Below, one piece after another: positions 1 through 12,500 of a DNA stretch of 64,000 nt. A program made the translations under genes and the position numbers. How positions within the stretch are numbered: position 1 is the stretch's first letter; each line of letters starts with the position of its first letter. The stretch comes from Astropecten irregularis (lineage: Eukaryota > Echinodermata > Asteroidea > Paxillosida > Astropectinidae), in the NCBI GenBank assembly GCA_963971285.1, contig OZ020247.1, forward strand, positions 9,196,614 to 9,260,613. Reading direction: 5' to 3'. The notes beneath the pieces were generated by a model that saw only the letters and a program-made list of their open reading frames with translations, made no database searches and was not told the origin of the DNA.

Positions 1-95
1 CAGCCATGGGCCGTAGTGGTGCTTGCATCCTTGGGCAAGAAGCTTTATCACATATTGCTCCTCTTCACCCAGGAGTAAATGGGTACCTTTGAGTG
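1..95 (+). repeat. SINE fragment (same family as 19500-19866)
   Basis: The stretch with GTGGTGCTTGCATCCTTGGG and CACCCAGGAGTAAATGGGTA is close to the reverse complement of 19690-19790. It is therefore a second, oppositely oriented copy cut by the window edge. Confidence 0.7.
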
Positions 96-104
96 TTGAG
101 GAAA

Positions 105-239
105 GTAGGTTCTCTGGTTTGTGAAAAAAAAATCAGACCTTCAGCTTCATTGAAAAAAACACAACCTATATTTTTCATCATATGGATGACAGAGACGAAG
201 CCAGAGCCTGAGCCAGAGCGGAGATTTGAGAAAGGCCTC
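105..239. repeat. Truncated P7 MITE (hexamer-ended family)
   Basis: It carries the family interior (GGTTTGTGAAAA, CTTCAGCTTCATTGAAAA, CATATGGATGACAGAGACGA) and one end with AGCCTGAGCCAGAGC, then TTTGAGAAAGGCCTC. It matches the right half of 26700-26888. The left half is absent. Confidence 0.65.
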
Positions 240-435
240 AAGTCTGAGATGGAGCTGAGATGACAAAAGCCGCTCCAAGGCTAAGGATGATAATACAAGC
301 CTGAAAGCCCTCACAAACAAAGCCCATGCCTGGCCTAGCTTTTCAGTGGCGGGGCCTGACCAATATGAAGAGTTTCTCTCCCATACCTCAAACGCTACCA
401 TTCTGTCAGTTTTCTGTTTTGTTGTCGTTCGATAG

Positions 436-553
436 GCTGCCCACGTGAATCTCCAGCGCAAGGCCGAGCGACTGGACATGGAGGTGATGGAATCAAGAAT
501 GATGCGATCCTCCTATGTAGACGGAGACATGGGAAGCAGTGATGAAGAAGAAG
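436..553 (+). CDS. MYO18A: MYO18A tail exon 1 of window
   Basis: The acceptor is TTCGATAG before 436 and the donor is GAAG/GTGAGC after 553. The exon is 118 nt and ends in phase 1 (one base of the next codon). It encodes AAHVNLQRKAERLDMEVMES and then an acidic linker GSSDEEE. The ERLDMEVMESR stretch corresponds to ERLEMEVMEAR of vertebrate MYO18A, followed in both by an acidic linker and then KYE. The intron begins with a 42-bp minisatellite whose first unit carries the donor itself. Confidence 0.85.
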
Positions 554-3500
554 GTGAGCACCTAAGGGGTGTGGCTTGAAACTTGAGAAAGAGGCGTGAG
601 CACTTATGGGGCGTGGCTTGAAACTTGAAAAAGAGCCGTGAGCACCAAGGGGGCGTGGCTTGAAACTTGAAAAAGAGGTGTATAAAGCACCTAGGGGGCG
701 AGGCGTGAATCTTGAAAAAGAGCTGTGTGCACCTAGGGGGCGAGGCTTAAAACTTGAAAAAGAGGCGTGGCTTGCCACAAGGAATCCAGATTTTCAACTA
801 GAATGAAGAATTGGTGGGAATTTCCTGACTGAAAGTCATGAGGCCGAAACAGTTTCATTTTCAATGTAATTGTTTTGTTTTTCTGTCATTGTTTGTTTAT
901 TGGGAGAAATAGGAATTGGCAAACACAAACACAGTCATACAAATGAATGTACACATGAAACTATATTGGTCTTCTTCTGTGCCCACACTTACAAGATACA
1001 GTGGAACGCCACTATTACGAATACTGCTATACCAAACATTTTGGTAGATACCGAACAATATCTTTGTCTGTCTCCCAATTTCTGTGTAAAATGTGTAGAC
1101 CTGCTGAACATTCTTCATTGTAACGAATGCTCACTGTAACAGACATTTTCTGTGCATGCCAGCGTGTTTGTCGTAGCGACGTTCCACTGTATTGTGTTTC
1201 AGCCAAAGCTGGTCCTATTTCCTGGCAGTTTCATTGTGCTCTGCAAGATCCTCAGCTTTGCATTTATGCTCCATTAGTGGGAATCTCAGAAGGTCATCCT
1301 TCGTTTACTTCTCATGACGCAACATGAGAAGTCACATATTCCCTCACTTCGTAATAGTCGCACCAATACATCAAGCAGTCTCAGATCTTAGTCACTCCTT
1401 CACTCAGTCAAGGGAGTGATACAATGTCACATTCACCTGGCAAAATTGATGTCTTATACAGTATGTAAACCCCAAAAATGGAGAAAGTAAATGTGGCCTT
1501 TTTAAAATGTTTCCCCGTTCAGATTCCATCTATCGGACCAAGTATGAGCAGGCTCGGAGAGAGATTGAGCTGACCAAGAAACGGCTCAAGCAGGAACACG
1601 ACGAGGAGATCGAGAGCATGAAAGCTGCTAAGAAAGCTCAGGATAGACGGGTAAGATTTGCCAACAACAATCACTAACACTTTGCAATCATCGCTGAAGC
1701 CCAAATCCATCGCTATTAAAACGGAAAATCGATTGCTACTTTGCGTAGGATTTTTCCGTTAGCGATGGATTTTGGGCTTAAGCGAGAAATGCAAAGCATT
1801 TATAGTGAAATCGGCCCCAGGTGTCTATACGGACAAGAGGAATACAAAGACTTGTTCATATACAACGAAATATGTATCCTTGTGGAGACATGGCTTTGTT
1901 CTCCTGTACTAATTGAACACTCTCCGAAGAGTAGTTTTGAAATGGTTCCATTTGAACCGGAATCACTTTTCTGGGTTAACATTTCTAGTGAAATTATGGA
2001 AAATTATGGACTCATTATGGAACATTCTCTTTGCGACAGATATATGCGACAAGTATAATAATGATAAAATAATAATGAGAGGTATTTATACAGCGCCTTA
2101 CATAAAACATCAAAGCACTATCCCGATAAACACGACCACAAAAGGAAGTGATAAATCAAGATTAAAAATCAACTGTTACTGTGAAAATATAGTCATCAAA
2201 TAACCACAAGGGGAACTGACTGAATTTAAAGTCATTGAAAAGTGAACAAAGAAATATTGACTGGAGCGGGATTCGAACCGGCGACCTCCTGAATACCGTA
2301 CAGGTGCCTCTACCAACTTAGCCAATCAGCCCTATGTTGGTGGTGACCCCAATAGTCAATTATCTTTGTTCGTTTGGCAGTCAGAAGCCATGAAACCACG
2401 CATTGCTGCGCGTATCGGTGAAATGGTCCTTGGGGTATGGTGGTGTGTGTGTGGTTTCATGGCTTATGACTGCCAAACGACTATTGGGGTCACCACCAAC
2501 ATAGGGCTGGATGGCTCAGTTGGTAGAGCACCTGTACGGTATTCAGGAGGTCGGTTCGAATCCCACTCCAGTCAATTTTTCTTTGTTCACTTTTCAAGGA
2601 CTAAAAATATAGTCACTATACCTTGGAAAATCCTCCTTTTTAAGTTGATTCCAAATATCAGTTTTGTGAAAACCTTGTGAAGACCTAAACACCTTTAGAA
2701 TTCAATCTTTTGTGCTCAGTCTCCACAAGCCCCCAGATAATGCATTCTCCAAGCCCTCACTATTATTTGAATAGCTAGACTAATAGCATCAGTAAATCTT
2801 TGGGTTGTCGTGTGATTTGCTATGTCACGATTTTTTAGTCTGTGTACCAAATTGTCTGTTTCCGGTCCCTCTCACAGATGTCTGAATCCGTTGAAGAGGT
2901 TGAGGAGGAGCGCAAGCAAGTAGGCATGCTGAAACGCAAAGTGCAGAAGCTGATCGGGGAGGCTCAGGACACTAGACTTCACCTGGAGTCACAGCAGTCG
3001 CGGAATTCCGAGCTGGAAAAGAAGCAGAGAAAGTACGTACAGCATAGAATCCCACTACAGTGCTCATTCTTGGTCAACCTGATGCCAATAAGCCAATTAG
3101 TCTTGGTTCACGACGTAGTTGTGGATACTCAAACATACGGATCGGTGATCTGTACTCTGATCCGCACGCATGTACGTACTGACCTGTCAGTAACGTCTTG
3201 TGAATCCTTTAAAATCTCCCCCGAAAACGGGGGAAACACACTGCGCATGCGTTACTTTCGAAGTCAGGCGCAGTCTATTAACATACACGTACATGTCTGT
3301 GCATGCGGACCAGTGCAGGTAATCATACATATTCAACAGTGTGTCATGGAGACGACATAGCGCGCTACATAACGAGGGTGCGCATGCAACTCACAGCCTT
3401 TACAGGATTCCCAAGACATCGTCACAGAGAGGTCTTTATCAATCAGTTCGTGAATAACGTCGTGAACCAAGACTAATATTAATAAGCCATTTGTGAGGTA

Positions 3501-6500
3501 AATCTGAATAGTATCTGAAATACACAGGCTTCTTTCATTGCATATAAACACCCCCGTTTGAATTTCCCAGACTAAAGACTCATGATTCAGGGCAAGCTTT
3601 GCACGGCAATACCCATCTCTGGAATGGAATGACTGGTTTCCTTATGTCATTCTTATCCATTATGAACTGCATTTGTAAAAGATGTCTGTTATGTAACTAA
3701 GCAAAAGCTTGCCCCGAATCATGTGATACAGCAACAGGGAAATTCCTACTGTGGTGTTTATGTGCAAAGAAAGACGGCTGTGTACCAGATACTATTCAGA
3801 TTTTACTTGCAATAGTGCATCAGTTTTAACACTGAGCAAATCTCTGGTTCAGTATTGAGCTTCTGCCATCATCGGTATTACCATCATTGGTTAACTTCAG
3901 ACTGAATCCATAAACATTGTGTCACTTACAGACTCAATTCCTGTGATTGCTTTTTGTGTAGGTTTGATTCTGAGCTGCATAAAGTTCAGCAGGACCTTCA
4001 TAGTGAACGCCTGGCAAAGGAGAGACTACAGCGAGAGAAGGAAGGACTGCAGGGTGAAAACTATGTCCTGCAGCAGGAACTCACGGTGAGAGACCAGTTA
4101 TTGTTAGTTTAGTTTAGTCAAAGACATTATTAGTGCGATAGACAGCAATGACATCAGCAGCACTCCCAGTAGAAGCATTACAAGCAATTGCATCAAAAAA
4201 CAGCAGTCAAAACAGCAGCAGCTGTAGCAGGAACAACAACAGCAGCAGCAACACCAGCAATACTAGCAGGTAGTAGCAACAGCAATTGCAGCAACAGCAA
4301 CAACAACACTAGCAGCGATAGCAGCAGCCATCAAAACAGCAATAGGAGCGGCAACAACAACACTAGCAGCAATAGCAGCGGCAACAATGCAACAGCAATA
4401 GCAGCAGCAGCAACACTAGTAGCAACAGCAACAATAGAAATACTAGCAGCTAGCAGCAGCAGGCAAAACAGCAATAGCATTAGCAGCAACAACAACACTA
4501 GCAGCAATAGCAGCAACAACAGCAGCAACAACAGCAATACTAGCAGCAGCATTCAAAGCAGCAATAGCAGCAGCAGCAACAACAGCAACACTAGCACTAG
4601 CAGCAACAACAGCAATACTAGCAGCTAGCAGCAGCATTCAAAGCAGCAATAGCAGCATCAGCAACAATATCTACACTAGCTGCAATAGCAGCAGCAGCAA
4701 CAATTGCAACGCTAGCTGCAATACTAACAGCAATAGCAGCAGCAACAACAACTCTAGCAACAACAGCAATACTAGCAGCTAGCAGTGCCAGTCAAAGAGG
4801 CAGCAGCAGCAGTAGCAGCAGTTGGGACAACAGCAGCAACAACAACAGGAACAACAGCAGAAGTATCGGCAGTGGCTGTAGCAGTAGCAGTTGTTACTGC
4901 AGAAATAGTTTTGCAGGAGCATTTGTAGTAGCCCTCTCCATCTAAGGAGATAATGAAATTGCCTGCAACCATTTGTTTGCTGTTTGAAGATTTTTGATGC
5001 GCTGTGCCAGTCAATTTCAATGGTAGATCTATTACTCTCAAGGAATGTGTAATGCCATTATATCAAGCTCTGTTTTCTATTATGGTTGCATCATAGGAAG
5101 AACTTGATCAAGTAAATGTGTATTTTTTTGTTGGTTTGATTTTGAAGGACATTAAATCTGACGTCAGCGTCAAGGAGTCCCGCATCGAGGAGCTCGCCTG
5201 TGAGATGAGCGACCTGTCGTCCCACGGTTCAAAGGAGGTGATGGAGATAGCCGCCATCAAGCGCCAGAAGCGAGAGCTGGAAGCCAAGATCGAGGACCAA
5301 GAGGAGGAGCTGGACGACCAGGCGGGCAAGATCCTCCAGCTGGAGCAGAGCAAGCTCCGGCTGGAGATGCAACTGGAGAAGCAGAAACAGGCCGCCCAGA
5401 AGGAGCTAGAGGTCAAAGATGAAGAGGTGGAAGGAGCCAGGAGCACCTTCCAGAGCAGGGTAAGGTAGTTGATGTGTCCTTCCAGAACAGAGTAAGGTAG
5501 TTGATGTGTCCTTCTTGAAGAGGGTAAGCTAGTTGACAGGTCCTTCCAGAGCAGGGTAATCTAGTTGATGTGTCCTTCCAGCGCAGGGTAAGCTAGTTGA
5601 TGGCTCCTTCCAGTTCATGGTAAGCTAGTTGATGTGTCATTCCAGAACAGGATAATCAAGTTGATGTGCCTTTCCAGAGCAGATAAGGTAGTTGAAAGGT
5701 CCTTCTAGTGCAGGGTAAGTCAGGTGCAGGGTAAGCTAGATGATGGGTCCTTCCAGTGCAGTTGATGGGTCCTGAGAATCGTGTGTGTGTGTGTGTTTTT
5801 GCTATGTACCAGACTGAGGCTCGAAAGAAGCACACTTGAGATCAAAGACGTTTAAATTATGTAGATTTGAAGAGTCACCCATTCTTGTGTTATATCCATC
5901 ATCCTTTATAGCTGAAACAGCTTGAAAACCAGATCGAGGAGGACTACAAGGAGCGCCAGTCACTGATGAGGGAGAAACGAGACCTGGAACACAAGCTGGC
6001 TGACCTGCAAGAGCATCCGCAGGCCACCAACAAGGACACGGAGAGGCGGCTGCGGAAGGACCTGAAGAAGACCAAAGCCCTGCTGAACGACGCCCAGATC
6101 ATGCTGGACAGGCAGAAGGCATCGGCGCCCAGCAGCTCCAAGATCAAGCAGCTTAAGAACGAGGTAATGCCTTGATTTCGTCTTCGTGCTCTGGACCCAA
6201 AATTCTGTTGCAGTAGAGTGTTCCTCTTGGCGTAGGGCTTATCTGTCGTTGTTAAGTGACTGCCGAATTGCCAATTTCAAAATTTTCATGCTTTGTTATT
6301 GTCATGGAAGACGGGATTTTACAAGAGTGGCCTTTACAGTTCCAGGCAGTGAGAGAGCCTGGTATAACTAAACTTGTTAGCTCAGTTGAATTAGACGTTG
6401 TATATGAGATGGTCATCAGTATCTAAAGGCCATATACAACATTGGTAAGAAACCAATGCAGAAATGTTCACAGATTTACGTATAACTTTGACGGTTTTGG

Positions 6501-9500
6501 TAGAAACATTCTGTAAACATGTTTTTTTCTGAAATGCTGTATTTATTAAGTAAAGAGTGAAACCCGAAACACCAAAACATTTTTGATATTGGCAAGATCA
6601 AAAATGAGACACATACAATTCCCACACAGTTTGGCCTACCAATCGTGTCGGTCTTTTGCTGTTTTCTACTGTTTACATTTATTCCATGATAAATCGAATG
6701 ATACACAGCCTGCAGCTGCTCCGTCACCTTTACCAATGTTGTACAATGTACATACCCTTTATGCATCAGTTTGCCTACGATTAATTTGGTTAATTTGCAA
6801 TTTCTTTATTTTTGTCTGGACCAAGCTTGAGGATTCGCAGTATGCCACCATGGCGGCCGTCAAGGCTAGACAGAGCATGGAGAATGAGCTGGCTGAGCTG
6901 CAGAACCAACTAGAGGACATCAGCAGAGGCAAAGCAGAGGTGCAAGAAAGATCCTAAGACTTGATGCAATTGGGGACTTTTGACCAAAGATTATATAGCG
7001 CTACGCTCAAGATGGATAACTGACCATAGGGCGCGTGGTAGGCCGCCATTTTCCATACACTTATACACGATCCGCCATGTTGGTGTGCAAATAGCGAGTA
7101 GTTTGTACACAGGACATATGGGAGCTGGGAGATTTATCAAAGAAAAGGGGAGTGTTAGGCAAGATTTTGGCCCGGATTCTATTAAAACTTATTGTTTATT
7201 GTAAACAGAAATATTTGACATTGGTGTGAAGCAACTGAATATGAAAACGGCGATTTTTTTGTGGTTTTCTGGACCTACTTTTGCAAGTATCGCACACATC
7301 GCTCATATCATCTCCGTACGTGGAGCGTGCTCCCATGGCGATTACACGTTTCAGGGAGAGTTCCCCATCTTGCGCGTAGCGCTATATAATCTTTGCTTTT
7401 GACTAACCATTGTTAATCTCAAGAGGGCACGCTTCACCAGTCTCGGGAAAAGTGTGTCAATTTTGTTGTCATTGCATTTTGTGCACGAATGTTAGTCATA
7501 AACACAACAGGCGTGAATAATCGTCTAAAAATGCCTTGTACATACTGTGCAGTGTCAGGTTGTGGTGGTACAAGAACAAACAAAATGCAGAATCTGTCGA
7601 GATTGGCCATCAAAAGGGCGAGTTACAAATGATCATGGTGGCCGACGGCAAACAGCCTTGTGTTTTATGCACAGAGTTTTTACCTTGGCAAGCAAGGCCT
7701 ACCACATTATTCCTCGCCAAACATAACAATTTCACCTCACTTTGTGTTTTCAAGCATTGCAATCAGGGTGGGCGGCAATGTGAAGCTAACAATTTATTGT
7801 AAATGGCCTGAATTTAATGTTCACATTATTTTTTTGCATCTTTTGGAGAGTTTTTGCTGTAACCACACAGGGGCTTATTAAGCACAAAGCCATCTCATTG
7901 AATGATCCAACCAAAAAGAGAAAATCCCTTAAAATGCAGCCAAACCCCTATGTTATGTCACTCGTCAAGTGTTCACTCCAAAAGATTTTGCAGTTCATGG
8001 TTTGTTTTTTTACCCTAACTCTGTCGACCTGCAATAAAAGACAAGAGCTGCTTACCACACTTTACCACAATCTCCACAGGGGGGAACAGGATCATAAACC
8101 ATGTATAACCATGAATATCACACTGTGGTGTATTGTGGTATTCAGGATACAGCACTTACCACAGGGTAAAACCATGTGTGCTAAACTGATTGTTTAGCAT
8201 TTGTCCTTCTTTCTCATTACAAGTAAGAAGAAAACCTTCGATAAAGATCCTGCTAGGATCGAAACGTGTCAGGCTCTCCTAACTCCAAGCTCCTTTCTTA
8301 TTTTTCAGGCAGAGGAGAAGATCTCTCAGATGAATCGGGAGATGAACGACGTCCAGACAAGACAAGAGGACCAGGAGGAGGATTTCAATGACCTTCTCAA
8401 GAAGCACAAGCAATTGGTTCTACAGGTAATGACTGTATGGTAGAGGATCTTTAACACTGGTTGGGCCCAGCCACTAGAAAGCCAGGCCAGGCCCGGGCAT
8501 TGCCTGGGCTCTTGGGCTTCTATAATCCTCAGCACACTGACCATCATACTTAAGCCCGTGCTTTGTTCCCGATCTTGGTTGCCATAAACCTAATTGACAG
8601 ATTGAGTCTACATTGATCATGGACATTATCTAGAAGCTGGGCTTTATTGATGTCAAGTATAGAGCCACTGATTTTCCGTTTCAGAAAAGTGCAAATTCCA
8701 TTTGCAAAATCCTTGGATTCTGAAAAGTTCAGTTTCAGACTGAACAAATCTGTTTTGTGCTATTCAGTTCCAAAAAGTTGTATAACTGACTATCACTGAC
8801 CGTTTGGGCACTGCCACTGGAAAAGTGTCTTAACTTTTGCACAGTGGAGACTAACTTGTCAGACTGTGTTTTGTCACAAAAAACAGTCAATTATTGTAAG
8901 ACCAAACCATGATTTAGTTAGCCTAGGAAATGTATAGCAATCAGATCACATAGAATGATGCATTTTGTGCATTTAATTGGTGAATCTACTTAGTTCCATT
9001 TTGAAAATGGAATTCCGTTTCAAGGAGCAGATTCCGTGAATTCCGGCCGTTTTCCGTTTTTGCGGAAAATTAGTGGTCCTACAAATAGCTCTACATTGTA
9101 TTGTAGTGATGTTCTGGTTCCAATTTCATAGAGCTGCTTAAGCACCAAAAACCTTGGTAAATAAAATCAGTATGCCTGCCAAAACTCCTTGTGAATGTTA
9201 TGCTCAGCAAACAATGGCCGAATGCAAGTCAAAAGCAGTAAACATCACATGAACATTTGGTTGGTAATCCTGTTTGATCAAGGAAGACTTTTCATGCTTA
9301 AGCAAATGTTTTTGCTTTAAGCGGCTCTATGAAATTGGCCCCAGGGCTGAAAAGATGAAGATTCGAGGCCTGAAGGCCTGGGGCCACTTTCATAGAGCTG
9401 CTTAGCACAAAAATTTGCTAAGCATGACATTTCATGAATAGTCAACTATCCTTGTTCGTTTGGCAGTCAGAAGCCATGAAACCACGCACACACCTGGATG

Positions 9501-12500
9501 GCTCAGTTGGTAGAGCGCCTGTACGGTATTCAGGAGGTCGCCGGTTCGAATCCCGCTCCAGTCAATTTTTCTTTGTTCACTTTTCAATGACTTAAAACAA
9601 CTCAGTCAGTTTCCCTTGTGGTTATTTCACGAATCGAATATAATAATTAAAAAGCCGTATCCTCTTTGAGTGATCCCCCATGTGCCGTTCCCAGGTTGCA
9701 GCATTGTTGCGTGTATCATTGAAACGATCCCTGGGGTGTGGCGGTGTGTGCGTGGTTTCATGGCTTCTGACTGCCAAACGAACAAGGATAGTTGACTATT
9801 GGGGTCACCACCAACATAGGGCTGGATGGCTCAGTTGGTAGAGCGCCTATAGTACGAGTGTACGGTATTCAGGAGGTCGCCGGTTCGAATCCCGCTCCAG
9901 TCAATTTTTCTTTGTTCACTTTTCAATAACTTAAAACAACTCAGTCAGTTTCCCTTGTGGTTATTTCACAAATACAAATTTGTTATGCTTAGCAGCTCTA
10001 TGAAATTGGCCCCTGGGCCTGGCCAGGCTTTTTTCAGTGGCTGGGCCCGGCCAGTCTTAAAGTTTCTTTCCATGAAATTAAATGTTGACGTTAAAGAATT
10101 GCTAGTCTTTCCTGTTTACATTGGTGGTGTATCATAAAGTGAGCAGGCATGTTGGTTTAGTACATGTAGGACTAGTCTTTAGCAGTGCCCGGAACTCTTA
10201 TCAAGTTGATTGTCAGTTAGCAGTCCACTTGAAAAGTGCAAATGTTGACTTTATACTTGACGACAACTGAGTACACATCCATTACGTGTTTTTCTTCATT
10301 TTTCCCTTGTTTTTCCTTTCCTTATTGAGAAAGCAGTGAGTCATGTTTGTATTTCTTATAAGTTCACCTTCTACTAGTACAACATCATTTACCAAAGAGG
10401 CTTCTTGCTACCGTCCCTCTCTCGAAAAAAGACTGGTCTTTTGAAAACATTTGGCCGTGGGAAACTTCTCCACCAATTTTGAATAGACCTTATTCACGGT
10501 GCATCCATACTGCATTCAAAGCAGTGCAATCAAACCGAGGCTTAGGGCGTTTACAAAACAGAGGCTTAGGCTCAGGCTCAGGCTTCAGCTCTGACATCCA
10601 TGAGCTGAAAATGTAGGCTGTGGTTTTTTTGAAAATCTATTTTGATACCTGTTATTTCAAAATGGATTCACGAAATGGAGCCTGACCCTCTGTTTCGTAA
10701 ACGCCCTCTGATTCAAAGTAGTCTGGTACCCGTTTTCTTCTTAGAATTGTTGTTAACTCTTCCGAAGGGTATACAAGGAACATGACAAAATGGTTGCACC
10801 TTGAATAAGAGGTGTCTCACGGCTGTCATTATCTCGAAAGTGTTTGAAACTTCTCCACCAATTTGGAATAAGTTGCTTTCTATCCATTTCTGACATTTGT
10901 TGTTGTTGTTTTTTTCTTTGCAGTGTTCTAATGATCAGGTCAAATCCAATGAGCACATGACGCAGATTAGTGAGCTGATGGAGAGCAAGCATGAACTGGA
11001 AGAGAAGGTACGTAGCTCCATCGATATATCTTGGTGTTGCTCAAAAACCAGTATAATGCCAAGGTCATACTTTCACATATTTCATAGAACTGCTTAAGCA
11101 CCAAAAACCTTGGTGAATAAAATCAGTATGGCAGCCAAAACTCCTTGTGAATGTTATGCTCGGCAAACAATGGCCGAATGCAAGGTGTCAATATATAGGA
11201 TTTACGGTTGTTGACAGACTTTCAATCAAGATAACACAAAATAAGAGCCAAGATTGCGTGGAAAATGTATAGAGGTTGTGCAGTCACGTGATCAGGACGC
11301 TATTTTGGACGGCAACGCTGTACACATGTTTAATGCACGTACGTTCAGTGTAAATCAACCGGACGCAGAAGTGCTTGCATATAATGATGCTGTCTGGTAC
11401 ATGTACGTACTTGTGCGCGCGTACGCGTGCCGTCCAAAATGGCCGATAAGCTGTCAAGTGACGTCACGTGCACGCCCTCTATACTCTGGTAAAAATGGAT
11501 TGTTAAAGGTTACCTGAAATCAAAACTCATATGAAATTAAATTCATCTGTATTGTCATCAAACTCAACATGTCTACCATTGTGTGTGTTAAAAAATATTG
11601 TACGTGAAAAAAGAGACCCATAATGTAGCACCCCACTTTTTGTGACAAAAAACCTTGCTACGTCACCGGCAGAATGCCACACAGTATACAAGTTGCAAAA
11701 CTGCCGACCCCGCATTTTTGTTCAAATCAAAGAGCAAAATCCTACATACAATGTGCACGAGCCAGCAAGAGCTACTGCGGTGCGAGTCTACTTGTTCTGG
11801 CGATGACGTCACACGCACTGTTGCAAGGATCGGTTCCGAGGGGGATTTTTTTGATAGGCGGGGCATACATGTACTGATGTAATTTTGGGGTCAAAATGAA
11901 GCACTTACATAAGTTTAAATTCATATAGTCATTAATTATGTATTAAACAATCATCTGTAAGCACTTTCACCCCTTTCCCAAATTTGATTACAGTAAACCT
12001 TTAAGCTGTTAAGAACGATACTTAACAGAGAGCTCTTAAATGACAGCTGTCATGAATAGCGCCCTCATTGTTTTGTTTTAGTTATGAGGTATGTCTGTGT
12101 GACACTTTAAATAAGATAAGTGCAAATTTTGAAATATTCAAAATGTTGCCAAGTCATTTCCGCCGTGGTATTTAATTCAGGGGCCAAGGTTCAAATTCCA
12201 ATCTAGTCAATTTTCTTTTCTATTTTTTTTTTCAATAACTTTAATAGATGCATTCAATAGATGTTTCGTATTTTCTTTAGGAATTCTGAATAAGATGTAT
12301 TGCTATCTTTGTTTATGCACCATACCAACGTGCATATGCATGCCAGTCTGCCAATAGGTGGCGCCAGACACATCTCTCCATAGAATTCAGTGCTGCAGTC
12401 TGATTCAATAAGTTCCACAGTATAGCAGGCTCTCATGAATGTAGTACAGAGTTTAGGGGCCTGTTTGTTTCAGTAACGCGATCAGTGATCCAGCGCGCAA

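Larger units (their letters stand above)
9378..10014. mobile_element. P2-family MITE split by two S1 SINEs
   Basis: The left part 9378-9436 (CTGGGGCCACTTTCATAGAG, GCTAAGCATGACATTTCATG) and the right part about 9975-10014 (TTATGCTTAGCAGCTCTATG, AAATTGGCCCC) are the two ends of one palindromic element. The interior is replaced by SINE sequence. Confidence 0.7.

Noticed and set aside
395..778. Minus-strand frame with SFSSFKPRPLGAH repeats
   Set aside because: It is the antisense of the 42-bp minisatellite, whose unit is a multiple of 3 and so gives a false repeat protein.
2842..3360. Translation start of a short MYO18A isoform at 2878
   Set aside because: The ATG is the first codon of an internal exon directly after an acceptor; upstream exons join in frame. 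An alternative promoter cannot be excluded but nothing in the sequence shows one.
4188..4637. Poly Ser/Asn, poly Leu and poly Ala proteins
   Set aside because: Translation of an intronic CAG/CAA microsatellite; frames end at random and the flanking MYO18A exons splice over it.
9490..9565. tRNA genes (also 2270-2335, 9822-9900, 23124-23200, 25224-25300)
   Set aside because: A and B boxes are present but the anticodon arms are degenerate, and SINE tails follow; they are tRNA-derived SINEs.
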